Part shown: in pieces, positions 22,194 through 33,206 of the stretch
Layout: every line of letters begins with the position of its first letter
How positions within the stretch are numbered: the stretch's first letter is position 1
Assembly: GCA_945877175.1 (NCBI GenBank)
Contig: CAMCRC010000004.1
Coordinates: 1-64,000, forward strand
Direction: 5' to 3'
Origin: Klebsiella pneumoniae
GTDB lineage: Bacteria > Pseudomonadota > Gammaproteobacteria > Pseudomonadales > Pseudohongiellaceae
Length of the DNA stretch: 64,000 nt
Made by a program: the position numbers and the translations under genes
Notes under the pieces: model-generated
Told to the model about the DNA's origin: nothing
Database searches by the model: none
Seen by the model: the letters and a program-made list of their open reading frames with translations, nothing else

Positions 22194-23744
22194 ATGAACA
22201 CTGCGGAAAAGATAGTGTATACGACAAGTCTGGAACAATTGCTGAGCGACATAGTAACTCTGCCTGAAGGACTTCCGGCGGAGTTCAACGTTCGAGTCAG
22301 CGGTGTCAGGCTGGACAGTCGCAAAGTCGAGTCCGGTGATTTGTTTTTTGCATGCTTCGGCAGGAATCATGACGGTCGTGCGTTCATCGATTCCGCCATC
22401 GACAATGGTGCCGCTGTCGTACTGGCGAATGCCGATTCAAGATGGCAGGGCTTCAGTCTGCGTCGCGGTATACCTGTGATTTGTGTAGATGACCTGGCGG
22501 CGCGCGTTGGCGTTATCGCTGGCCGTTTCTTCGACGACCCCAGTGCTGCGTTGACCATGATTGGAGTGACCGGCACCAACGGCAAAACCAGCTGCACACA
22601 ATTCATTGCGCAGATCATGAGTGCCATGGGGCGCTCATGCGGTGTTATAGGTACTCTTGGTTACGGCTTTCTTCCAGAACTCGAAGAGTCCGCGCACACT
22701 ACTCCGGATCCGGTATTCATTCAGTCCAGTCTTGCCAGCATGCGCGCACATGGTGCCGACACTGTGGCCATGGAAGTTTCTTCGCAGGGATTGCATCAGC
22801 ATCGCGTCAGCGGAGTGCGCTTTGATGTGGCAGTGTTCACCAATCTGACCAGAGATCATCTGGACTATCACGGCAGCATGGAGGACTACGCAGAGACCAA
22901 GCGCCGGCTTTTCATGGTGGAAGGCTTGAGCAGCGCTGTCGTCAACATGGATGATCCCTTCGCCTGCAGAATTCTGAACACACTGGCACCATCGGTCCGA
23001 AGTTATACTTTCAGCATCAGCAATACTCACGCCGATATTCATGCGCTGAGTCTCCAGCTGACTCCTCGTGGCTACAAGGCCCGTGTTCGAACGCCTTTCG
23101 GCGAGGGCGAGATATCCGGATCGCTGCTCGGACGATTCAACTTCAGCAACGTTCTTGCTGTCCTTGCAACACTGGTTGCTACGGAGTCGGTGCGCCCGGA
23201 CTTTGCTTTGAATGCGCTGCTGAAGCAGATATGTCTCTTGCATCCGGTGCCGGGGCGCATGCAGATCGTCGGTGAGAACAGCGACATCACTGTGGTAGTG
23301 GATTACGCCCACACGCCCGATGCGTTGAAAGTAGCGCTGCAAGCCTTGCGTGAACACTTTCATGGCGATGTATGGTGTGTTTTTGGCTGCGGTGGCAACC
23401 GCGATCAGGGCAAGCGCCCGTTGATGGCCGAAGTGGCTGAGCAGTTTGCGGAAAACTTGATCGTTACCGATGACAACCCGCGAACAGAGAGCGCTGAAGA
23501 CATCATTCGGCAGATAGTGCTCGGCGTGGCGGATACGCGAAAACTGACAGTAGAGCGTGACCGCGCGAAGGCCATCGCGCTCGCGATTTCTGGTGCTGTG
23601 GCAGGAGACGTCGTGCTGATTGCTGGCAAAGGTCATGAGAACTATCAGGACATCAACGGTCGCAAGCTGGCATTCAGCGACGTAGCGCAGGCCCGCCTGG
23701 CACTGCAGGCACGTATGAAGGCTGACAGGGGACGCTCGCTATGA
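22194..23744 (+). CDS. murE: UDP-MurNAc-tripeptide synthetase (DAP-adding)
   Basis: GVTGTNGKTSCTQFIAQ...DYAHTPDALKVALQALR...DDNPRTESAEDIIRQI. Confidence 0.96.
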   Translation: MNTAEKIVYTTSLEQLLSDIVTLPEGLPAEFNVRVSGVRLDSRKVESGDLFFACFGRNHDGRAFIDSAIDNGAAVVLANADSRWQGFSLRRGIPVICVDDLAARVGVIAGRFFDDPSAALTMIGVTGTNGKTSCTQFIAQIMSAMGRSCGVIGTLGYGFLPELEESAHTTPDPVFIQSSLASMRAHGADTVAMEVSSQGLHQHRVSGVRFDVAVFTNLTRDHLDYHGSMEDYAETKRRLFMVEGLSSAVVNMDDPFACRILNTLAPSVRSYTFSISNTHADIHALSLQLTPRGYKARVRTPFGEGEISGSLLGRFNFSNVLAVLATLVATESVRPDFALNALLKQICLLHPVPGRMQIVGENSDITVVVDYAHTPDALKVALQALREHFHGDVWCVFGCGGNRDQGKRPLMAEVAEQFAENLIVTDDNPRTESAEDIIRQIVLGVADTRKLTVERDRAKAIALAISGAVAGDVVLIAGKGHENYQDINGRKLAFSDVAQARLALQARMKADRGRSL

Positions 23745-25102
23745 TCGGCTCACAATCGCTGACTGCCCTCAATGCAATAGTTCCGGGAACCCTGGTCGGT
23801 GGCGATGCCGAGTTTTTCAGTGTGAGCATTGATACCCGCACCCTGCTGCCAGGTGACTTGTATGTGGCACTGGAAGGCGAGCATTTCGATGGCAATCAGT
23901 TTGTCCGGCAGGCATTCGAGAAAGGAGCCAGTGCAGCTGTTGTCAGTGCGCCCGATGCGGCGCAGGCGTCCAGTCTGCTGGTCGCAGATACCACTCATGC
24001 ATTGGGCGAGCTGGCGCTGTTGAACCGACAGCGTTCACAGGCGCGGGTAGTTGCGATCACCGGGAGTCAGGGCAAGACGACCGTCAAGGAAATGATCGGA
24101 CAGATTCTTGGGGTGTCCCGCAAGGTCCTTGTGACACGCGGCAATCTCAACAATCACATCGGTGTGCCATTGACGCTGCTGGCGCTGGACGCGTCACACG
24201 AATGTGCTGTCGTTGAACTCGGGGCCAGCGGCCTGGGCGAGATTGCCCGCACCGTTCGCCTGGCAAGGCCGCACGTGGCCGTGTTGACCAATGCGGCAGC
24301 CACACATCTCGAAGGTTTCGGCAGTCTGGAAGGTGTCGTGCGCACCAAAGGCGAGATCATCGATGGGTTGCCAGCCGATGGTACAGCAGTGCTCAACGCG
24401 GATGACCCGCACTTTTCCATCTGGCAAGCCCGAGCAGGAAGCCGCCGTGTGCTGCGCTTTGGCATGCAATCGTCAACTGCGGATTGCCACGCCAGCGATG
24501 TGCAGACGGATCCGCTGAAAGGCACCTGTTTCACACTGCACTCACCGGCCGGCCATTGCACCATCACGCTCGGACTTCTGGGTGTGCACAACATCGTCAA
24601 TGCGTTGGCAGCCAGTGCCGCAAGTCTTGCAGCGGGCGCCTCACTGGATGATGTCCGCGCCGGGATCGCCCTGGTAAGGCCTGTCGCCGGGCGCCTTTGT
24701 CTGGCTGGCGCGCACAATGGCGCCACTCTGGTGGACGACACCTACAACGCCAGTCCGTCGTCTTTTCGTGCAGCCATCGACGTGCTCGCCGGCTTTCCGG
24801 GCAGACGCATCGTGATAATCGGTGACATGGGCGAGCTGGGCGCGGACAGTGCGGTCGCCCATCGCGACGTTGGTGAATACGCGCGAAACAAGGGGATCGA
24901 AGCGCTTTGGGCATCTGGACCACTCAGCGCCCATGCAGCCGCTGGCTTTGGTGACGGAGCTATGCACTTCGAAAAGATTGCCGGGCTGATCTCCCATGCC
25001 CTGGCCAATTCCAACACCCAATCCAGTGTGCTGATCAAGGGTTCCCGCAGTGCGGCGATGGAACGCGTAGTCGAAAAACTCATCTCGGGAGAAACCCCAT
25101 AA
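23741..25102 (+). CDS. murF: UDP-MurNAc-tripeptide--D-Ala-D-Ala ligase
   Basis: [19 protein letters not shown]...[19 protein letters not shown]. Confidence 0.96.
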   Translation: MIGSQSLTALNAIVPGTLVGGDAEFFSVSIDTRTLLPGDLYVALEGEHFDGNQFVRQAFEKGASAAVVSAPDAAQASSLLVADTTHALGELALLNRQRSQARVVAITGSQGKTTVKEMIGQILGVSRKVLVTRGNLNNHIGVPLTLLALDASHECAVVELGASGLGEIARTVRLARPHVAVLTNAAATHLEGFGSLEGVVRTKGEIIDGLPADGTAVLNADDPHFSIWQARAGSRRVLRFGMQSSTADCHASDVQTDPLKGTCFTLHSPAGHCTITLGLLGVHNIVNALAASAASLAAGASLDDVRAGIALVRPVAGRLCLAGAHNGATLVDDTYNASPSSFRAAIDVLAGFPGRRIVIIGDMGELGADSAVAHRDVGEYARNKGIEALWASGPLSAHAAAGFGDGAMHFEKIAGLISHALANSNTQSSVLIKGSRSAAMERVVEKLISGETP

Positions 25103-26184
25103 TGCTCGTCTGGCTTGCCAACTATCTGACTCAGATCGACAGCGGCTTCGCCGTCATCCAGTACATCACGGTACGGGGAATCTTCAGCATTCTTACAGCA
25201 TTGATGATCTCGCTGATCATCGGTCCGTGGATGATCCGTCGTCTCAATTATCTGCAGATCGGGCAAGTGGTTCGCAATGACGGCCCGTCCAGTCATTTCA
25301 GCAAGGCCGGTACTCCGACGATGGGTGGCGCATTGATCCTGGTCAGTATGCTGGTGAGCACGCTGTTGTGGTCTGATCTGAGCAACCATTATGTCTGGAC
25401 GACTTTGGTCGTGACGCTGATGTTTGGAGCCATTGGCTGGGTTGACGACTATCGCAAGGTGTTCGAGAAGAACCCCAAGGGTCTGCCGGCACGCTGGAAA
25501 TATTTCTGGCAATCCGTCGTTGGGTTCGGGGCTGCGCTTTTTCTGTATTACTCCGCACTTGGCCCTGCCGAAACGCATTACATCGTGCCGTTCTTCAAGG
25601 ATGTCTCCATCAACGCTGGCATTTTCTTCGTGTTGCTAAGCTATTTCGTCATTGTTGGCAGCAGCAATGCAGTCAATCTGACGGATGGCCTTGACGGACT
25701 TGCCATTCTGCCAACGGTGATGGTGGGCGGTGCACTGGGCATGATCGCCTACCTCTCCGGACACGTGGAATTTTCAGAGTATCTGCGCATTCCCTACGTG
25801 GCGGGTGCCGGAGAGCTGGTGATTTTCTGCGGCACTCTGGTGGGAGCAGGGCTCGGATTCCTGTGGTTCAACACCTACCCTGCGCAGGTTTTCATGGGGG
25901 ATGTGGGAGCTCTGGCGCTAGGTGCGGCACTGGGAGTTGTGGCAGTCATTGCGCGCCACGAGATCGTGCTGTTCATCATGGGGGGCGTATTCGTGATGGA
26001 AACGGTTTCCGTAATCCTGCAGGTTGGCTCTTTCAAGCTGACTGGCAAGCGCATCTTCCGCATGGCGCCGCTGCATCACCATTTCGAATTGAAAGGGTGG
26101 CCGGAGCCCCGCGTTATTGTTCGTTTCTGGATCATCACTGTGATGCTCGTCCTGTTCGGACTGGCTACATTGAAATTGCGCTGA
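25102..26184 (+). CDS. mraY: Phospho-MurNAc-pentapeptide transferase
   Basis: [14 protein letters not shown]...[11 protein letters not shown]...[17 protein letters not shown]. Confidence 0.98.
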   Translation: MLVWLANYLTQIDSGFAVIQYITVRGIFSILTALMISLIIGPWMIRRLNYLQIGQVVRNDGPSSHFSKAGTPTMGGALILVSMLVSTLLWSDLSNHYVWTTLVVTLMFGAIGWVDDYRKVFEKNPKGLPARWKYFWQSVVGFGAALFLYYSALGPAETHYIVPFFKDVSINAGIFFVLLSYFVIVGSSNAVNLTDGLDGLAILPTVMVGGALGMIAYLSGHVEFSEYLRIPYVAGAGELVIFCGTLVGAGLGFLWFNTYPAQVFMGDVGALALGAALGVVAVIARHEIVLFIMGGVFVMETVSVILQVGSFKLTGKRIFRMAPLHHHFELKGWPEPRVIVRFWIITVMLVLFGLATLKLR

Positions 26185-26209
26185 AATCAACAGAGGAATA
26201 AAGGCAATC

Positions 26210-27565
26210 GTGAACGCCGCATTCAAGAACAGAATCATTGTGGGATTGGGCAAGACTGGATTGTCTGTTGCCCGCTATCTGCATTCTGTTGGTGTTGCGT
26301 TTTCCGTTGTGGACAGTCGCATGAATCCGCCTGGGCTTGCCGAGTTCACTCGCGAGTTTCCGCTAGCACCCCTCACTCTCGGTGAGTTTCCTGCTGCGCT
26401 GCTGAGAGACGCCGATGAGCTGATCGTCAGTCCAGGCATAAGCCTGGATACGCCAGCGATTCGATCAGCAATCGAGGCGGGCGTTGCCGTCACCGGGGAC
26501 ATCGATATTTTCAGCAAGGCTGTGAACTCACCGATACTGGCGGTCACAGGGTCGAATGGAAAAAGTACAGTGGTATCTCTGCTGGGTGCCATGGCTCGCG
26601 CGGCCGGAATCAATGTAGCGATTGGCGGGAATCTGGACGGAGCCGAAGCTGCACCGGCACTGGACTTGCTTCGAGGAGAGCCCAGGGAGTTGTATGTTCT
26701 CGAGCTGTCGAGTTTCCAGCTTGAAACTACCAGCATGCTGGGAGCCAGAGCCGCGGTGATTCTCAATATCAGCGACGATCACATGGACCGTTACGCCAGC
26801 GTGCAGGATTACGCTGCAGCAAAACAAAGAATCTTCCGAGGATGTCAGCACATCGTGCTTAACAGAGACGATGTGCTGACAGAACCATCAGGAGCCGACT
26901 CCCGCTCTGTGAGCAGTTTCGGACTTGATGCGCCAGCAAGCGATGTGTGGGGCGTTCTGACTCAACAGGGCCGAACTTTTCTTGCGCGCGGCAATACTGT
27001 AGCGCTGGCGGCCGACGAGATGAAGATCGCCGGCAAGCACAATGTTGCCAATGCGCTCGCCGCCCTTGCTCTGGGAGAAGCAGTTGGTTTGCCGGTCACA
27101 GCCATGCTCGAAGCACTTCGCCAGTTCCCCGGGCTGCCACACCGCTGTCAGTGGGTGCGCGTGCATGCCGGAGTGAACTATTACAATGATTCCAAGGGCA
27201 CCAACGTGGGAGCGTCCATTGTCGCGATTGAAAGTCTCGGCGAACTGGCCACGGGAAAGCTGGTGCTGATTGCCGGTGGAATCGGCAAGGAAGCAGATTT
27301 TTCTCCCATGCTGCCCGTCGTTGCGCGATTTGTGCGCCTTGCCATTATGATCGGTCGTGACGCAGGCAGGATTGCCGCGGTTTTCAAACACAGTGTGCAG
27401 GTGGTGCTTGCTTCGAGCATGGAGGCTGCCGTGCAACTGGCTACCGAAAATGCCCAGCCGGGCGACGTCGTGCTGCTTTCGCCGGCTTGCGCGAGTCTTG
27501 ACATGTTCACCGACTTCGCGCATCGCGGCCGTGTCTTTACCCAGGCAGTGGAGGCCTTGTCATGA
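26210..27565 (+). CDS. murD: UDP-MurNAc-L-alanine--D-glutamate ligase
   Basis: IIVGLGKTGLSVARYL...AVTGSNGKSTVVSLLG...NDSKGTNVGASIVAIESL. Confidence 0.97.
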   Translation: MNAAFKNRIIVGLGKTGLSVARYLHSVGVAFSVVDSRMNPPGLAEFTREFPLAPLTLGEFPAALLRDADELIVSPGISLDTPAIRSAIEAGVAVTGDIDIFSKAVNSPILAVTGSNGKSTVVSLLGAMARAAGINVAIGGNLDGAEAAPALDLLRGEPRELYVLELSSFQLETTSMLGARAAVILNISDDHMDRYASVQDYAAAKQRIFRGCQHIVLNRDDVLTEPSGADSRSVSSFGLDAPASDVWGVLTQQGRTFLARGNTVALAADEMKIAGKHNVANALAALALGEAVGLPVTAMLEALRQFPGLPHRCQWVRVHAGVNYYNDSKGTNVGASIVAIESLGELATGKLVLIAGGIGKEADFSPMLPVVARFVRLAIMIGRDAGRIAAVFKHSVQVVLASSMEAAVQLATENAQPGDVVLLSPACASLDMFTDFAHRGRVFTQAVEALS

Positions 27566-28743
27566 GCCTGCACACAGCATCCCCTGCCATATTCCGACCC
27601 GTGGCGGCCCGCGGCCAGCTCAATGTATTGGTTGTGGTGATGTTGCTGCTGATGACCATCGGTCTGCTGATGATGACCTCCGCTTCCGTCGAGATTGCCA
27701 ACAGTCAGTATGGTGATCCTTTTTTCTTCCTGAAGCGCCAGGTGTTCTTCACCGTACTGGCTCTGCTGATTGCACTGGGCACACTGCTGGTGCCGATGCA
27801 CTTCTGGTATGGCGTCAGTGGTCTGCTCATGGTGGCTTCTTACCTTCTGCTCGCACTCGTTCTGGTCCCGGGTGTGGGACATGAAGTGAATGGCAGTTCG
27901 CGCTGGATCAATCTTGGTTTCTACAACCTGCAGCCCTCCGAGATGGCCAAGTTGTTCATGGTGTTCTATCTGGCAGCGTATCTGGACCGACGTCGTGAAG
28001 AAGTGATCGGTTCCTGGATTGGCTTTCTGAAGCCGATGCTGTTGCTGGTCATTGCAATCGTGCTTCTGCATTTTGAGCCAGATCACGGCGCTATGGTGAT
28101 CATGATCGGGACCTGCTTCAGCATGATCTTTCTGTCGGGTGCAAAGCTGCATCGTTTCGCACTTGTACTGCTGGTCTGTGTCGCGGGCGTCGTGGCGCTG
28201 GCGATCATGAAGCCCTACGTGCTGGATCGCTTTGAATCCTTCATGAATCCGTGGGCTGCCGAGTATGTCTATGGTGAAGGTTACCAGCTGACCCAGGCCC
28301 TGATTGCCTTTGGGCGCGGCGGGTGGTTCGGTGAAGGACTGGGCAACAGCATCCAGAAACTCTACTTCCTGCCCGAAGCCCACACTGACTTCGTCCTTGC
28401 GATTGTCGCGGAGGAGTTCGGCCTGCTTGGCGTGAGTGTCGTGATCGGGCTGTTCATTGCCCTCATTGCCCAGGCGTTCAGCATCGGCAAGAAAGTTGAA
28501 GCCACCGGTGACCTGTTTCAGGCCTACGTGGCCTACGGCATTGCGATGCTTTTCGCGTGTCAGACGCTCATCAATGTTGGTGTCAATATCGGGCTGCTTC
28601 CAACCAAGGGGCTGACATTGCCATTCCTGAGTTACGGCGGCAACAGCCTTCTGGTCAGCTGCTTCATGGTCGCAATTCTGGTTCGCATTCAGTATGAGCA
28701 TTCACAGTCCAGCGCCCCCATGGCCAGGAGGGGCTCACGATGA
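27562..28743 (+). CDS. ftsW: Lipid II polymerase / division protein FtsW
   Basis: Polytopic SEDS protein; WINLGFYNLQPSEMAKLF...PEAHTDFVLAIVAEEFG...GLTLPFLSYGGNSLL. Confidence 0.97.
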   Translation: MSLHTASPAIFRPVAARGQLNVLVVVMLLLMTIGLLMMTSASVEIANSQYGDPFFFLKRQVFFTVLALLIALGTLLVPMHFWYGVSGLLMVASYLLLALVLVPGVGHEVNGSSRWINLGFYNLQPSEMAKLFMVFYLAAYLDRRREEVIGSWIGFLKPMLLLVIAIVLLHFEPDHGAMVIMIGTCFSMIFLSGAKLHRFALVLLVCVAGVVALAIMKPYVLDRFESFMNPWAAEYVYGEGYQLTQALIAFGRGGWFGEGLGNSIQKLYFLPEAHTDFVLAIVAEEFGLLGVSVVIGLFIALIAQAFSIGKKVEATGDLFQAYVAYGIAMLFACQTLINVGVNIGLLPTKGLTLPFLSYGGNSLLVSCFMVAILVRIQYEHSQSSAPMARRGSR

Positions 28744-29870
28744 ATGCGGCTCAACATTCTGCAAAGGTGACGAAAGGCACTGTGCTGATCATGGCGGCGG
28801 GCACCGGCGGTCATATTTTTCCGGCATTGAGCATCGCTCGCAATCTGCAGAGTCGCGGCTATCGCACGGAATGGCTGGGAACACCTGCTGGCCTGGAAGT
28901 AGAAGTGCTTCGCAATACTGACATTGTGCTGCACCGAATTGATGCCCGCGGGCTGCGCGGCAAGAGCAAGCTCAGCGTGCTGGGTGCACCATTCATGATT
29001 GTGCGAGCCATCATGCAGACGCTGCGCGTACTCAAGCAAGTGCAGCCGTGTTGCGTGCTCGGTATGGGCGGCTATGTCACGGGTCCAGGTGGAGTTGCTG
29101 CAAAGCTGTCAGGCAAACCCTTGCTGATCCACGAGCAGAACGCCATTGCCGGTCTCAGCAATCGTCTGCTGGCGTTGATTGCCAATCGTGTAATGCAAGC
29201 ATTTCCCGGCACTTTCGAGCCGAGCACCGGAGCAATCAGCACCGGCAATCCGGTGCGAGCTGAGATTGGTGCGCTTGTGGATCCCCAGGCGCGCGTGACT
29301 TCTGCTGCACGGGCGCTGCGTGTGCTTGTGCTGGGCGGCAGTCTGGGGGCTGTTGCCATCAACCGGACGATTCCGGAGGCATTGCGGATTCTGGATCCGC
29401 AAATGCGGCCGCAGGTTCTGCATCAGGTGGGGCGCAACAATGTCGAGCAGGCGCTGGCAGCCTACCTACAAGCGGGACTTGCTCCGGACGATAGTCTCCG
29501 AGTTCAGGCATTCATCGACGACATGGCCGCCGCTTACGACTGGGCCGATCTCGTGATCTGCCGTGCTGGAGCCACAACCGTGTGCGAGATTGCGGCTGCC
29601 GGGAAGGCCGCTGTGTTCATCCCGTTTCCCCATGCCGTCGACGACCACCAGACTCGCAACGCGCAATGGCTAAGCAATGCGGGAGCCGCGTTGTTGATCC
29701 AGCAGCGTGATCTAAGCGCTCAGGGGCTTGCAAGCCTGCTGAGGGAATTCACTGAAGACCGTACCAGATTGCTGGAAATGGCGACCGGAGCTCGTGCACT
29801 TGCACAGCCTGCGGCCTGCGATCTGGTGACTGAGCAATGCATGGAGGCCTGCCGGGCAAACGCACTATGA
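28740..29870 (+). CDS. murG: UDP-GlcNAc transferase MurG
   Basis: [36 protein letters not shown]...[35 protein letters not shown]. Confidence 0.97.
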   Translation: MNAAQHSAKVTKGTVLIMAAGTGGHIFPALSIARNLQSRGYRTEWLGTPAGLEVEVLRNTDIVLHRIDARGLRGKSKLSVLGAPFMIVRAIMQTLRVLKQVQPCCVLGMGGYVTGPGGVAAKLSGKPLLIHEQNAIAGLSNRLLALIANRVMQAFPGTFEPSTGAISTGNPVRAEIGALVDPQARVTSAARALRVLVLGGSLGAVAINRTIPEALRILDPQMRPQVLHQVGRNNVEQALAAYLQAGLAPDDSLRVQAFIDDMAAAYDWADLVICRAGATTVCEIAAAGKAAVFIPFPHAVDDHQTRNAQWLSNAGAALLIQQRDLSAQGLASLLREFTEDRTRLLEMATGARALAQPAACDLVTEQCMEACRANAL

Positions 29871-31306
29871 CGATTCACGCAAAGACACACCGACAGCACA
29901 CAGTTCCCGAGATGCGTCGTATCAAGACGATCCACTTCGTTGGCATCGGCGGTGCCGGCATGTGTGGCATTGCTGAAGTGCTGCTGAATCAGGGCTACCG
30001 CATCACAGGCTCTGACTTGAAAGCGACGGGTGTCACTCAGCGTTTGGCTAATCTGGGAGCACAGGTATTCATTGGGCATCAGGCCGAAAATGTCTCTGTA
30101 GCAGATGTAGTTGTCTACTCCAGTGCTGTCAATCCGGCAAATCCGGAGTTGAGTGCAGCGCGCGAGGCTGGTCGTCCGATAATCCCCCGCGCGGAAATGC
30201 TCGCTGAACTCATGCGGTACAGGCATGGAATTGCAATAGCAGGGACCCATGGCAAGACCACCACCACCAGTCTGGTCGCCTCGATTTTTGCTGAGGCAGG
30301 ACTCGATCCGACCTTCGTGATCGGGGGGCTTCTGAACAGTGCCGGTGCCAATGCACGTTTGGGAGAGAGTCGCTATCTGGTAGCAGAAGCGGACGAGAGT
30401 GATGCATCTTTCCTGCACCTGCAGCCCATGGTCACAGTAGTGACCAATATCGACGCTGATCACATGAGTACTTACGGTGGCGATTTCAACAGGTTGAAAA
30501 AATACTTTGTTGCGTTCCTACACAACCTACCGTTCTATGGCCTTGCTGTACTGTGCATCGATGATCCGGTTGTGGAAGAAATTCTGCCGCAGATTTCACG
30601 TCCTACTCTGACCTATGGCTTCGCGGCCAATGCCGACTATCGCATTCTCAATCTCACGCAACAGCGCCAGTACACCCAGTTCGAAATTGCCAGGCCCGAA
30701 AGAGAAGCAACGCTGAAGGTCAATCTCAGCATTCCCGGCAGACACAATGCACTGAATGCAGCAGCAGCAGTCGCTATCGCCACCGACGAAGGCATCAGTG
30801 ACGAACATATCTGTGCGGGGCTCAGCAAGTTCCAGGGTGTTGGTCGACGCTTCGATATTCAAGGGCATTTCCCCGTGCGTGGCGGCAGCGCAATGCTGCT
30901 GGACGATTACGGGCACCATCCCCGGGAAGTCGCCGCCACTATAGCGGCACTTCGCGATGGTTGGCCGGATTCGCGACTGATCATGATCTATCAACCGCAT
31001 CGTTACACCCGCACCAAAGATCTTTACGAAGACTTCGTCAAGGTACTCTCTGATGTGGATGTACTGCTGATGCTGGAAGTGTACTCGGCGGGTGAAGACG
31101 CGATCCCTGGCGCCGACTCGCGCAGCCTGTGTCGCAGCATTCGTGCGCGAGGACAGATCGATCCGGTTTTCGTGCAGGACGACGAAGACATTCGTACGGT
31201 CCTCACCGAAGTGTTGCGCGATGGCGACATCGTCATTACGCAAGGCGCAGGGAGCGTGGGTTTGCTGGCAAAGCAACTGAGCATGCAGGGCTTGATCCTG
31301 TCGTGA
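29867..31306 (+). CDS. murC: UDP-MurNAc--L-alanine ligase
   Basis: [31 protein letters not shown]...[30 protein letters not shown]. Confidence 0.96.
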   Translation: MTIHAKTHRQHTVPEMRRIKTIHFVGIGGAGMCGIAEVLLNQGYRITGSDLKATGVTQRLANLGAQVFIGHQAENVSVADVVVYSSAVNPANPELSAAREAGRPIIPRAEMLAELMRYRHGIAIAGTHGKTTTTSLVASIFAEAGLDPTFVIGGLLNSAGANARLGESRYLVAEADESDASFLHLQPMVTVVTNIDADHMSTYGGDFNRLKKYFVAFLHNLPFYGLAVLCIDDPVVEEILPQISRPTLTYGFAANADYRILNLTQQRQYTQFEIARPEREATLKVNLSIPGRHNALNAAAAVAIATDEGISDEHICAGLSKFQGVGRRFDIQGHFPVRGGSAMLLDDYGHHPREVAATIAALRDGWPDSRLIMIYQPHRYTRTKDLYEDFVKVLSDVDVLLMLEVYSAGEDAIPGADSRSLCRSIRARGQIDPVFVQDDEDIRTVLTEVLRDGDIVITQGAGSVGLLAKQLSMQGLILS

Positions 31307-31353
31307 CATGTGTCCTGGTCGGGTGATGAACAAAAGGAAAGTGGCGTGAAATC

Positions 31354-32283
31354 ATGAGCAGCAAAGCACAGACAAAGCGGAACTTCGGACGCGTCGGCGT
31401 CATCATGGGCGGCACTTCGGCGGAACGCGAAGTGTCTCTGAAAAGCGGCAGCGCCGTGCTTGCCGCGTTGCTGGAAGAAGGCGTGGATGCCGTGGGAATC
31501 GACGCGGCAGAGAATCTGGTGGACAAGCTGCAAAGCCTCAGGATTGAACGCGTCTTCAACGTGCTGCACGGGCGCGGCGGGGAAGACGGAACGCTGCAGG
31601 GGCTGCTCAAGTTCATGCAGATTCCGTGTACCGGTAGTGGCGTCCTGGCTTCTGCGCTTTCCATGGACAAAGTGCGCAGCAAATACATCTGGCAAAGACT
31701 GGGACTGAGTACTCCTGACTTCCGGCTTCTGACAGCTGAAACCGACTGGAGCGAGGTGCTTGCCGCTTTCGAGAAAGTGGTGGTCAAGCCTGTGCGCGAA
31801 GGCTCCAGCATCGGCATGTCGATCGTCACTACAGCAGCACAATTGCAGGAAGCGTGGCAACGCGCCGCTGCCTTCGATTCCGACGTCATGGCCGAGCGCT
31901 ACATCCGAGGGCCTGAGTACACCGTTTCTCTGTTGGCTGGCGATGTTCTTCCGGCCATCGAGCTGCGCACCAGCCATACGTTCTATGACTATCACGCCAA
32001 ATACATTGCCAATGACACGCAGTACTTGTGCCCCGCGCCCTTGAGTGTCGAGGACACCGCGACATTGAATGCGCTGTGTCTGCAGGCTTTCAACTCGCTG
32101 GGTTGTACAGGCTGGGGAAGAGTGGATGTGATGCGTGATGAACAGGGACAGTTCTGGCTCCTGGAAGTCAACACAGTTCCGGGCATGACGGATCACAGTC
32201 TTGTACCCATGGCCGCGAGGGCGAGTGGTCTGAGTTTCGGAGAGCTGCTGCTGAAAGTGCTGGCATCGGAAGGCGATCGTTGA
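31354..32283 (+). CDS. ddl: D-alanine--D-alanine ligase
   Basis: GRVGVIMGGTSAEREVSLKSG...FNVLHGRGGEDGTLQGLL...EVNTVPGMTDHSLVPMAAR. Confidence 0.96.
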   Translation: MSSKAQTKRNFGRVGVIMGGTSAEREVSLKSGSAVLAALLEEGVDAVGIDAAENLVDKLQSLRIERVFNVLHGRGGEDGTLQGLLKFMQIPCTGSGVLASALSMDKVRSKYIWQRLGLSTPDFRLLTAETDWSEVLAAFEKVVVKPVREGSSIGMSIVTTAAQLQEAWQRAAAFDSDVMAERYIRGPEYTVSLLAGDVLPAIELRTSHTFYDYHAKYIANDTQYLCPAPLSVEDTATLNALCLQAFNSLGCTGWGRVDVMRDEQGQFWLLEVNTVPGMTDHSLVPMAARASGLSFGELLLKVLASEGDR

Positions 32284-32305
32284 AACGCGAATACGCGCAA
32301 CAGGA

Positions 32306-33139
32306 ATGAAAATGGCACGTGATCAAACAGGCTTTTCAGCGCATGGCGGCATCCGGGATGTTCCTCGTGGCGCTGTGCCTTTGAATCGTGTGAACCCCAA
32401 GCCGGTTCCGGCACCGGAGCGGCGCAGTCACGTGGGCATTCTGCTGCTTGTGCTTGTGCTCCTGGTGGGTGGCATCGTCAGCCAGAATCTGCAGACCATC
32501 GGCTCTTACATCAGCAAACCGGTGCGCATCGTGCAGATGGAAAATTCCCTGCAACGCGTAGATGAGGGCGACGTGCGGGCAATCCTTGCAGCACATCTGG
32601 ATGCGGGCTACTTCGGTGTGGATGTTCGTGCCATCAAAGCACAGCTGGAAGCGAATCCCTGGATAGAACAGGCCACCATTATCCGTATGTGGCCGGATAC
32701 ACTTTCGGTCGCCATCAGTGAGGAAGTCGCGATCGCTCGCTGGCGAGAAAGCAGTCTGCTGAATCAGTATGGCGAGTCCTTCGAACCGAACTCGCTGGAA
32801 CATGATATGGGACTTCCGCGTCTCAACGGTCCAAGCGGTACCGAGAGGCGAGTCATGGAACAGTATCAGCTGTTCAGTCAGATGCTGTTGTCGACAGGAC
32901 AACGTATTCGCGAGCTCGAATTCAATGAGCGCGGAAGCTGGAGTCTGGTGCTGAACAATGACGTTCGAATGACGCTCGGAAGCAACGACGTACTCGAAAG
33001 AATGCAGCGCTTCGTGACCTTGTACGATCGTTATCTTTTTAATGAATTTTCTCTTATTGAAACAGTTGATCTACGGTACAATCATGGCATCTCAATCAGG
33101 AAGAAACCTGCCATGCCAGACGGGGTTGCGTTGAAATGA
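32306..33139 (+). CDS. ftsQ: Cell division protein FtsQ
   Basis: Single TM plus POTRA (VDEGDVRAILAAHLDAGYFGVDVRAIKAQLEANPWIEQATIIRMWPDTLSVAISEE); between ddl and ftsA. Confidence 0.95.
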   Translation: MKMARDQTGFSAHGGIRDVPRGAVPLNRVNPKPVPAPERRSHVGILLLVLVLLVGGIVSQNLQTIGSYISKPVRIVQMENSLQRVDEGDVRAILAAHLDAGYFGVDVRAIKAQLEANPWIEQATIIRMWPDTLSVAISEEVAIARWRESSLLNQYGESFEPNSLEHDMGLPRLNGPSGTERRVMEQYQLFSQMLLSTGQRIRELEFNERGSWSLVLNNDVRMTLGSNDVLERMQRFVTLYDRYLFNEFSLIETVDLRYNHGISIRKKPAMPDGVALK

Positions 33140-33206
33140 AATCTGCACATGGCAACAACGCTCGCAGCGCACTATTGAGTTCATTTTTCAGGGGAGCACG
33201 CGGACA

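Noticed and set aside
27181-28701. 506-aa minus-strand ORF over murD/ftsW
   Set aside because: Antisense to ftsW and murD; low-complexity Gln/His-rich product typical of shadow ORFs.
31024-32196. 390-aa minus-strand ORF over murC/ddl
   Set aside because: Antisense shadow of murC and ddl, no independent start signals or family motifs.
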